From Arcuatula senhousia (Eukaryota > Mollusca > Bivalvia > Mytilida > Mytilidae), in contig OZ020307.1 of assembly GCA_963971305.1 (NCBI GenBank), positions 2,493,501 through 2,557,500 on the forward strand: a DNA stretch of 64,000 bases. The letters are read 5' to 3'. Positions 11,975 through 19,984 of this stretch are shown here, in pieces. The notes below the pieces were generated by a model that saw only the letters and a list, made by a program, of their open reading frames with translations, did not search any database and had not been told where the DNA came from. How positions within the stretch are numbered: position 1 is the first letter of the stretch; each line of letters opens with the position of its first letter. A program made the translations under genes and the position numbers.

Positions 11975-12432
11975 CCTTACTCATTTTGTTGCTCATTCTG
12001 CTCTTTTTGTTGCTCTTTTTGCTCATTCCATTGCTCATTTTGCTCTTTTTGCTCATTTCATTGCTCATTTTGTTGCTCTTTTTGCTCATTTTGTTGCTCT
12101 TTTTGCTCATTTTGCTCATTTCATTGCTCTTTTTGCTCTTTTTGCTCATTTCATTGCTCATTTTGCTCTTTTCTTTGCTCATTTTGCTCATTTTGTTGCT
12201 CTTTTTGCTCATTTCATTGCTCATTTTGTTGCTCTTTTTGCTCATTTTGTTGCTCTTTTTGCTCATTTTGCTCATTTCATTGCTCATTTTGCTCTTTTTG
12301 CTCATTTCATTGCTCATTTTGCTCTTTTCTTTGCTCATTTTGCTCATTTTGTTGCTCTTTTTGCTCATTTCCTTGCTCTTTTTGCTCTTTTCCTTGCTCA
12401 TTTTGCTCATTTCCTTGCTCCTCCTCCTCCTC
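11975..12432. repeat. Ser/Lys-encoding minisatellite, left
   Basis: Irregular tandem units of TTTGCTCATT / TTTGTTGCTC, all multiples of three bases. Several frames stay open on both strands; the minus strand (same sense as the polymerase) reads as a long MSK/KSK/NKMSK repeat. It lies just downstream of the polymerase poly(A) signal. I treat it as a non-coding minisatellite, but a basic repeat protein cannot be excluded. Confidence 0.75.
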
Positions 12433-12543
12433 CTCCTCCTTCTTTGTTTTTTATTTGTTTCACCCCAATGGGCTCATTTTGATTTGTTTTTTGAGTTCTT
12501 TGTTTTACACTATCAATAAAAACTCCGGAGTTAAGGTACAACT

Positions 12544-12549
12544 TTTATT
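12544..12549 (-). terminator. Poly(A) signal of the left polymerase gene
   Basis: AATAAA on the minus strand, about 22 bases after the polymerase stop codon. A short AACTCCGGAGTT palindrome follows. Confidence 0.7.
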
Positions 12550-12570
12550 TACAATTTCTATTTTACAATA

Positions 12571-15500
12571 TCAATATCCATAGGGTCTAGTGGTTAAATC
12601 GTTCATAATCACTCTTTTGTCAAATACAATTTTATAGTCCTTCTTTTGTGTGACGGTTAGGAGCTTCTGTTGACTTCTCTGGATTTTGTAGTTATCCTCC
12701 ACGGTCATGACATCTTCTTTGTTGGTGGTTACCATCTCTTTGACAGTGTCGTAATTGATTTTCAATGCGTTCTTATAGTTTAACGTTATTCCTCTGACTT
12801 TGCATATGGTTCTGTTTCCTCCTTTCTCAGGGATGGCCAACTTATAAGCGTAGTTCTTCGGTCCGCCGGTGACAAACTCTGTGATGGTGTTCCCGGGTAC
12901 TTCATCTGTTAAGTCTCCAAGATAGTCTCCCAACTCTGGTTTCCATTGTCCTGGTGCCGATGTAAATACGACGGAGTCGGTATCACAGTAGAGTGCTCTT
13001 TGGCCCAAATTCTCCAGGTAGGTATACAGTTTTAGTCTGGCCTGGGCGGTAGTATAGGCTGCTATGACGACGTTCGTTTTCTTTGAGGTTTCGATGAATT
13101 CTTCTTTAAATTTCCATCTTAGTTCTACCATTTCATCGTTGACGAATTGTATTCCGGTGACTTCAATCTTATCGCTAGTCAGCTTTTCAAAATATTCCTT
13201 GGCTTCTGTGATGTAGGATGTTTGTTGCATGTTGTTTCTTTGTCCGAATTTTCCCCAAAAGCTGTTCAACATCAGTTTAGCTAAAGATCGCATTCCAGGA
13301 TTCTTCTGTATTTTGTTATAGTCTAGCTGTATTCCTTCCTTCTCCCGGTAATCTTTGATGTAATGTTGCTTATCCCCCTCTGTTACACACCATTCCGGCC
13401 ATCCGCTTGCCTCTTGCTTCATTTTCAGGAAGGTGTTGATGTAGTCGGTGAAGAGCCCTCCAGATTTCTTTTCAGGATCGTATTGCTCTACTTCCTCGAA
13501 ATGCCATACTTCATACATGCTGATAATGGAGTAGCCCTTTTCCAATGCCGTCTTTAATTCATCCGTTACCCATGTTCCAGTGATGGCTCTTTCCTCTACG
13601 CCGTGGTCACAAGGTTCTTGTTGGTAGGTTTCCGTACAGGTTCGACACAGTGGGAACATCAGCTTGTTGTTAATCTTGGAGGGTAAAACAGGGATGTAAA
13701 GGTTTCTGGGTGGAAGTACTTTACATTTGATCAATCCTTCATATTCGTGGATGTTTCCAAAGTTTTCGGTGATGATGATCGGATGTCCTTTGGGTACTTT
13801 TCCGGTCTTGTTGACAAACGGATAGAGTGATGTCACGTCATAATAGTTGACGGTTTCCTCGTTGGCCTCTTTATATAAGGTAAAGGCCTCTGTTCTTCCT
13901 CCGTAAAAGGCTTCTCGGGGTTCTAAGGCTGAGATCATCTCTAGGGAGTTGACAAAGTTGCACATTGTTACATTGGTCTTTAGTTCTCTCTCAAAGTCAC
14001 ATTCCCACTTCTCTACGTAGATGTATCCCTCTTGCTGTATATAATTCTTCTTCTCTTTGGTTCGTAGATGAAGTTCGTACATGGACATGTTGTTGACCGC
14101 ATTGGTGGTCTCTTCCGCGTAACATCTGGGACACCCATGCCAGTAACAGCCGTGAAATTCATACACGGTTCCATTGTAGTATCCGTCTACTCTGTAAGGT
14201 CCAATCTGTTTCTCTCCTCCGTTTTGTGCATGCTGAATTCGTTTGTTTTCTGTGACAGACATGTACTTTATCCATTTCACGGCATTTATAGAGTGTTTAT
14301 GCTCTGGTCGATAGCCTAATGCAGGGATCAATCCGATAGTATTCCATCGTAGAAACTTGGATCGAAAGACGAGGTTGCAGGCGGAGGCTATAGTGATACT
14401 CTCTCGGAACGGGTCGATACGAGTGCCTTTTAAGGTATCCATGAACAGCTGTCGAAAGGTTAAACAGGCTTTTCTCAGGATGTCTACGTCCGTGATGCAG
14501 TACTTCAGGAGTTCTTCTTGGAAGTCAAAGGGCTGGTTTCTATGATCTTCGTACCATTTCATGAATGTTTCTCGATCTTCTGCTTTCATTCCATCGGGGT
14601 TGTAATATCGAATGTCAGGAAAAGTCGCTAACCGGGCATTTTGGTTTTCCTTTCTGTTAAAAAGGTGTGGAAAGTATCCTTTATGGAGTTCCTCGAATCC
14701 AAACATTTTCGGGAGTTTAGCTAAGGCTGTGGGTAGAAAGTTGAGGGAGTCTATCATCCGTATGTCGCACTCTGGAATCATCACTGCCATATTCTTGGTA
14801 CCGTTAGGGATTATCTTGGGCTGAATTCCATGGTGGAACAGGTATTGTAGGACGGGAATCGAGTCGTATCCTTTAAAGTTGTGACAAATCACAGTGGCAA
14901 AGTTGTTGTCTCCGGAAAATAACCAGCTACAAAAGTCGTTGTTGGTGTTAGGGCCTCTAAAGATGAGTTGGTTTGGTCCACAGTTTTCACAAGTGCTCTC
15001 TCCGGTTACTTCGGTCTCCATACATTCAGTGCAAACTTTATGGACCACGCATAGGTTGGGGCGATGTTCCATGGCTCCACAGGTACTGGTTTTGCAATGT
15101 ACACAGATTCCATTGGAATCTGGTTGGTATCCATGTTCGCACTCTTTAAGGTCGTCTTGGGTACATTCGAAATCGAAAAAGATGTACGTCTGTTTCTCTG
15201 GAAGATCCTCTGATACTATAGGCATCATGTAACACTGGTGGTCGGGATCGCAATAACATTTACAGGATGGGCAGTACACTTCGCCACATTGATGGTCGTT
15301 TTTTCTCTTCTCTAAGTTAACCGTTTGCTCACAGTCTTTTCACTTGTAATAGGTGTTACACGTCGAGTTGCCTTTCTTGGTTTGTTCCAAATGACGTTGG
15401 TAACATTCTGCTCCTCTAAGATTCCTGTTACATTGGTTACAGTGGATCCATTCGTCTTCACAGGGTACGTGTATCTTCTTACAAAGGATGCATGGGTTGT

Positions 15501-16626
15501 TACATACATGTGTTTCTTGGGTATTATAACCCTTTTTACATGTTTGACAGTAGTAAGCTCTGGTTTTGAATCCAGTCATGGTAGTGATGACATCGTAATG
15601 GTGGTCATGATGGTAAAGGTAAATTTTCTTGTCCGCTTCTGCCCCTTCGTAGATAATGCCATTGAAGTAGTCCTTAGAAACGACGGTAATCTGATAGTCT
15701 GGAAGTATCGCCTGGAATTGTTTAAGTTCCTCGATACCGCATGGTCCTTTTGGTACGTTGGCTCTCTCATGGAGTTGCTCCGCTAGTCCTTGTTGAATAT
15801 ATCGACCTTGTCGAATAGAGTTCCATCGAGGATGGTTATCGATCTTTGCTTTTGCAGTTATGATAGCTCTTGCACAACATAGTTCATCTCTATTCTGGAT
15901 TCTGATAATGCTTTGTTTATCTTTTAATAGTCTGTCAAGATCGACGTAGTTGCATCGTTTCCGTCCGCTTCCCTCGGGGATGGCTACGTGAAGGACTTCT
16001 AGTTCTAAGCTCTCATCTAGGACAAACTCTTCATGGGACTGTAATACCCTCTCTATTTCCTTTAACAGTAGTTCCGTAGTCAGGTCTTTCAGTTGTAGAA
16101 AGGGTAAGGTAATAGGAAAATCCAGTGACTTGGTTTGTATCGTTAGTTTAACAAGGTCATGTTCTTCCATCTCCTCTCCGATGGTTTGCAGGATGGAGTC
16201 GAATAGTTGATTTAGGCTTCTGATAATGGAAGCCATGTCGGTCACTTCGAATTCCTTAAAAGTGACGGCATAATGGTTTTTAGTAGTTCCAAACTTGGGT
16301 ATCCTTTTCTTCTCCTTCCTTTCTATGGTATAGTATTCTTTTGGATCATCCATGTGGAACGGCTGACCTGCTCCTCTTTGTCCGTGCCTTTGTTGATGAA
16401 TCTCTAAATGACGTTGGGTGGCAAAGGCTTGGTTGCATTGGGTACATTCGTACCCCGACTGGTGACGAGCCATATGGGCTTGTAGATTCTCCCGTCTCGT
16501 AAAGGTCTTAGTGCATCTCGTACACGAGTAAGTCTCTCTGTGGTTGGTCAATCGTCTATGACGATGGAGTTGACTCATCCTCTCAAAACTCGCTTCACAT
16601 TGGTTGCAGGTAAATTGCTTAGGCAT
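12571..16626 (-). pseudogene. polB: Protein-primed family B DNA polymerase, left-arm copy (one nonsense codon)
   Basis: A 4056-bp frame, 1351 codons plus stop, collinear with the right-arm gene. It starts at the ATG at 16626 directly after a splice acceptor and is interrupted only at codon 429 (15340-15342), where a TGA replaces a conserved Cys codon of a zinc-ribbon-like region. Domains: three C2H2 fingers in the first about 85 residues, a Cys-rich segment before the catalytic part, exonuclease motifs (DFE, HNFKGYD, YxxxD), an embedded VDGY...YEFHGC...WHGC nuclease-like motif, then DxxSLYP, KxxxNSxxG and DTD polymerase motifs. Substitutions relative to the right copy are few (for example a cluster near 14280-14295). 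As sequenced it would give an N-terminal finger protein, and possibly a separate C-terminal polymerase if reinitiated. Confidence 0.9.
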
Positions 16627-16821
16627 CTGAAACAAAAGAACACAGGTAAGTATTCATGTATGACTCATAGGTTTGCTTAGATATGTATTGCTCTTACTTG
16701 TGACCTTTCATAACCTTATGTTTAATATTATAACGCTTAGCTTCTCTCTTAGTCTTAACTTTAACGTTTAATCGTTGAATGGTTTATTTAATAACCTTAT
16801 GTTTAATATTATACCGCTTAC
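16627..16821 (-). other. Probable 5' intron of the left polymerase gene
   Basis: Read on the minus strand, AAG|GTAAGC at 16821 is a strong donor and TTCTTTTGTTTCAG| directly before the polymerase ATG is a strong acceptor, giving 195 bp. The same sites occur in the right arm. Part of the upstream exon/donor block is tandemly duplicated inside the intron about 81 bp downstream, where the donor has become CTAAGC. Confidence 0.55.
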
Positions 16822-16913
16822 CTTCTCTCTTTGCTAAAACACGTCTGATCTCTTTGGCGTCTAATCGTTAAATGATTTGATATCAAATAGTTTACCTGTA
16901 TATTGTTCTGTAT

Positions 16914-16963
16914 CACGTGATCATGTCACGTGACTTTCTGGATCGAACCGGTTAGAACCGGTT
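16914..16963 (-). promoter_or_regulatory. Promoter-like block of the left polymerase gene
   Basis: Two CACGTG E-boxes (16914-16919, 16927-16932) and two AACCGGTT palindromes (16946-16953, 16956-16963) sit within 50 bp, upstream of the putative donor. CACGTG is the known site for bHLH-Zip factors, and AACCGGTT is the known Grainyhead-type consensus. Their use here is inference. Confidence 0.5.
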
Positions 16964-17140
16964 TTTAAAACGCTTCAATAAAATTTTCCATTAGATGTTT
17001 TTCTTCAGTAAGGTTTTGTGGAAAAGTTTTCAAAGTTTTAGGATTTTCATCGAAATATTTTGATTTTGTTTAGATTTGATGTACATGTTTTCATATTCAA
17101 GTATAAAGTTTCATCAAAACAGCTAGAGTTTACATTTTAA

Positions 17141-17482
17141 GTGGTGGAATTGTGGTGGAAAATGTGGAAATGTGGAGGAATTGTGGTGGAAAATGTGGAA
17201 TTGTGGAGAAATTGTGGTGGAAAATGTGGAAATGTGGAGGAATTGTGGGGGGAAATGTGGAATTGTGGAGAAATTGTGGTGGAAATGTGGAGGAATTGTG
17301 GGGGGAAATGTGGAAATGTGGAGGAATTGTGGTGGAAAATGTGGAATTGTGGAGAAATTGTGGTGGAAAATGTGGAAATGTGGAGAAATTGTGGGGGGGG
17401 AAATGTGGAAATGTGGAGGAATTGTGGGGGGAATGTGGAAATGTGGGGGGGAAATGTGGAAATGTGGAAATGTGGGGGGGGG
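17141..17482. repeat. G-rich minisatellite, left
   Basis: Irregular repeats of GTGGAAATGTGGAGGAATTG and GTGGTGGAAAATGTGG with G-runs of up to eight near the centre-facing side. It lies between the 3' end of the zinc-finger gene and the polymerase promoter block. It stays open in three frames (Trp/Gly/Asn-rich) but is not taken as coding. The G-runs could form quadruplexes. Confidence 0.85.
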
Positions 17483-17578
17483 TAATTGGGGTTGTTTCCA
17501 GCTTAAACGACTGTTATTGCTGCGTAAAGGGTCACTCTATGGAGTATTCAAACAAAACGCGTGCACAAGTTCGGATAC

Positions 17579-17584
17579 TTTATT
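17579..17584 (-). terminator. Poly(A) signal after the left zinc-finger gene
   Basis: AATAAA on the minus strand, about 30 bases after the stop codon, mirroring 18957-18962. Confidence 0.6.
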
Positions 17585-17613
17585 GAGTAAATACAATCTT
17601 CTTTATAGTTCCA

Positions 17614-17991
17614 TCAATATTTGGTCTTTTCTGGGTTTGACTTGGGCTTTCTTCCTCTAGGGTTCTTTACTTCCTTGGACTTTACAATTCGTTCGTTAAG
17701 GCTCTTTACTTCTGTCGACTTTGCAATTCGTTCGTTAAGGTTCTTTACGTCCTTGGACTTTTCACCTCTGGACTTCTTTGATTTTATGGACATCTTTGCA
17801 TTCTTGATTGGTTGTCTCTTCATGACATCTTTAGAGGTTTCCTTTGTCTTTAACTTTGACTCTTGTAGCTTCGCCAAGTGTCTTATCTCCTTGTATATAG
17901 CTTTTCCTAAACTTTCAAGTCTCTGTTCCACAGCCTTCGGGCGTCTTGTCAGTTTTTCTGGTGGTCCGGCTTTAATCTTGGGTACTCTTTT
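17614..17991 (-). pseudogene. Truncated basic/zinc-finger protein gene, left arm
   Basis: It carries the Lys-rich body and C-terminus found in the complete right-arm gene (18457-18927), ending in PRGRKPKSNPEKTKY. The inverted repeat stops inside the gene at 17991, so the N-terminal C2H2 finger and the start codon are missing. The frame runs on into the spacer without an ATG. The break defines the inner edge of the left arm and shows that the duplication or fusion that made the palindrome occurred within this gene. Confidence 0.8.
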
Positions 17992-18549
17992 AGCTTTGTG
18001 GTCATCCGGGGCTTGACCACAAAATGACCAATACCTAAATTAGGTCCAATATAGGGTTGTTGTATATCATTAGACAGCTTTTAAGGTCTAGAGGCAGATT
18101 CTGGGGGTTTAAGGGTGGTTATGGTCAGTGGTCAGTCAGGACTTGACCCCAAAGTGACCCATTCCAAAAACTAAGGGTGTTAAAGAGCCAAGGACCAATA
18201 CATAAGGAATATAAGAACTAAGTACGAGACACCATAAAGAGCCCATAAAGAAACATACAAAAGGGTTAGGGGTTAGGGTTAAAGACAGAAGAGAGTTAGG
18301 GTTAGAATGAGGCCAGGGTTAAAAATAGAACAAAGGAGAGTTAGGGTTAGAATGAGGCCAGGGTTAAAAATAGAACAAAACATAGGGTTAGAGAAAGATA
18401 TAGGAAATGACAGGTAGAGTTTGAGTCAGTCTTACGTTAGACACCGAAGAGGAAACATGGTTTATCAGTGCTCCGTATGCAAGAGACGGTTTGCATGGCC
18501 AAGTGATGTTACACGCCATAAGAAAGTGAAACATGTAAACTCCAAAGAG
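17992..18549. other. Asymmetric central spacer of the palindrome
   Basis: A 558-bp single-copy centre. Two related direct segments, CTTGACCACAAAATGACCA (18012) and CTTGACCCCAAAGTGACCCA (18142), lie about 130 bp apart. The second contains the inverse of the element's terminal word AATGGGTCACT. At 18238-18278 a CCCATAAAG...ACATACAAAAGGGTTAGGGG block matches the right subterminal zone (24965-25009) in the same orientation, followed by GGGTTAG-rich DNA to about 18390. The 3' part holds the start and zinc finger of the right-arm gene. It looks like a remnant of an element end. Confidence 0.7.
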
Positions 18550-18927
18550 AAAAGAGTACCCAAGATTAAAGCCGGACCACCAGAAAAACTGACAAGACGC
18601 CCGAAGGCTGTGGAACAGAGACTTGAAAGTTTAGGAAAAGCTATATACAAGGAGATAAGACACTTGGCGAAGCTACAAGAGTCAAAGTTAAAGACAAAGG
18701 AAACCTCTAAAGATGTCATGAAGAGACAACCAATCAAGAATGCAAAGATGTCCATAAAATCAAAGAAGTCCAGAGGTGAAAAGTCCAAGGACGTAAAGAA
18801 CCTTAACGAACGAATTGCAAAGTCGACAGAAGTAAAGAGCCTTAACGAACGAATTGTAAAGTCCAAGGAAGTAAAGAACCCTAGAGGAAGAAAGCCCAAG
18901 TCAAACCCAGAAAAGACCAAATATTGA
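18457..18927 (+). CDS. Small C2H2 zinc-finger / Lys-rich protein with AT-hook-like tail
   Basis: 156 codons from the first ATG (18457); the frame is open upstream to 18421 without another ATG. Residues 5-26 form one C2H2 finger (C-X2-C-X12-H-X4-H, CSVCKRRF...). The rest is strongly basic: a stretch with VEQRLESLGKAIYKEIRHLAKL that could be helical, then repeated NERI-KSxEVKxL units, then NPRGRKPKSNP, which resembles an AT-hook. Poly(A) signal at 18957. Probably a nuclear DNA-binding protein of the element. A role in binding the ends, priming or packaging is only inference. The gene straddles the spacer and right arm, so it is the only complete copy. Family not recognised. Confidence 0.6.
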   Translation: MVYQCSVCKRRFAWPSDVTRHKKVKHVNSKEKRVPKIKAGPPEKLTRRPKAVEQRLESLGKAIYKEIRHLAKLQESKLKTKETSKDVMKRQPIKNAKMSIKSKKSRGEKSKDVKNLNERIAKSTEVKSLNERIVKSKEVKNPRGRKPKSNPEKTKY

Positions 18928-18956
18928 TGGAACTATAAAGAAGATTGTATTTACTC

Positions 18957-18962
18957 AATAAA
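18957..18962 (+). terminator. Poly(A) signal of the zinc-finger gene
   Basis: AATAAA 30 bases after the stop codon, a typical eukaryotic spacing. Confidence 0.65.
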
Positions 18963-19056
18963 GTATCCGAACTTGTGCACGCGTTTTGTTTGAATACTCC
19001 ATAGAGTGACCCTTTACGCAGCAATAACAGCCGTTTAAGCTGGAAACAACCCCAAT

Positions 19057-19410
19057 TACCCCCCCCCCCCCCCCCACATTTCCACATTTCCACATTTCCC
19101 CCCACATTTCCACATTCCCCCCACAATTCCTCCACATTTCCACATTTCCCCCCCCCCACAATTTCTCCACATTTCCACATTTTCCACCACAATTTCTCCA
19201 CAATTCCACATTTTCCACCACAATTCCTCCACATTTCCACATTTCCCCCCACAATTCCTCCACATTTCCACCACAATTTCTCCACAATTCCACATTTCCC
19301 CCCACAATTCCTCCACATTTCCACATTTTCCACCACAATTTCTCCACAATTCCACATTTTCCACCACAATTCCTCCACATTTCCACATTTTCCACCACAA
19401 TTCCACCACT
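19057..19410. repeat. C-rich (minus-strand G-rich) minisatellite, right
   Basis: Mirror of 17141-17482, with C-runs on the plus strand up to about 17 at the inner edge. Unit number and run lengths differ slightly from the left copy, as expected for replication slippage. Confidence 0.85.
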
Positions 19411-19647
19411 TAAAATGTAAACTCTAGCTGTTTTGATGAAACTTTATACTTGAATATGAAAACATGTACATCAAATCTAAACAAAATCAAAATATTTCGA
19501 TGAAAATCCTAAAACTTTGAAAACTTTTTCACAAAATCTGAACAAAATCAAAATCTTTTTAATAAAAATTTAAAACTTTGAAAACTTTTCCACAAAACCT
19601 TACTGAAGAAAAACATCTAATGGAAAATTTTATTGAAGCGTTTTAAA

Positions 19648-19697
19648 AACCGGTTCTAACCGGTTCGATCCAGAAAGTCACGTGACATGATCACGTG
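19648..19697 (+). promoter_or_regulatory. Promoter-like block of the right polymerase gene
   Basis: AACCGGTT at 19648-19655 and 19658-19665, CACGTG at 19679-19684 and 19692-19697. It is identical in layout to the left arm and lies about 90 bases upstream of the putative first splice donor. Confidence 0.5.
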
Positions 19698-19789
19698 ATA
19701 CAGAACAATATACAGGTAAACTATTTGATATCAAATCATTTAACGATTAGACGCCAAAGAGATCAGACGTGTTTTAGCAAAGAGAGAAG

Positions 19790-19984
19790 GTAAGCGGTAT
19801 AATATTAAACATAAGGTTATTAAATAAACCATTCAACGATTAAACGTTAAAGTTAAGACTAAGAGAGAAGCTAAGCGTTATAATATTAAACATAAGGTTA
19901 TGAAAGGTCACAAGTAAGAGCAATACATATCTAAGCAAACCTATGAGTCATACATGAATACTTACCTGTGTTCTTTTGTTTCAG
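19790..19984 (+). other. Probable 5' intron of the right polymerase gene
   Basis: Donor AAG|GTAAGC at 19790; acceptor TTCTTTTGTTTCAG| ends at 19984, immediately before the polymerase ATG. The block AGAGAGAAGSTAAGCGKTATAATATTAAAC is present twice about 81 bp apart (about 19782 and 19863); the second copy has lost the GT of the donor. Confidence 0.55.

Larger units (their letters stand above)
11312..17991. repeat. Left arm of the giant inverted repeat
   Basis: It matches the inverse of 18550-25168 from the terminus to ...GGTACTCTTTT at 17991, where similarity stops abruptly. Differences from the right arm include a longer Ser/Lys-type minisatellite, lack of an extra copy of about 70 bp found near 19500-19580 on the right, and isolated substitutions. 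Confidence 0.9.

Noticed and set aside
11801..12583. Cys/Phe/Ser-rich 260-residue and Leu-rich 208-residue frames on the plus strand
   Set aside because: They are translations of the TTTGCTCAT minisatellite in alternative frames, antisense to the polymerase.
13363..15786. Frames on the strand opposite the polymerase in the left arm (and equivalents at 20825-23248)
   Set aside because: Shadows of the conserved polymerase coding strand; no recognisable product.
17141..17660. Trp/Gly/Asn-rich frames over the G-rich minisatellite
   Set aside because: Three frames open at once over a simple repeat; no start context or domain.
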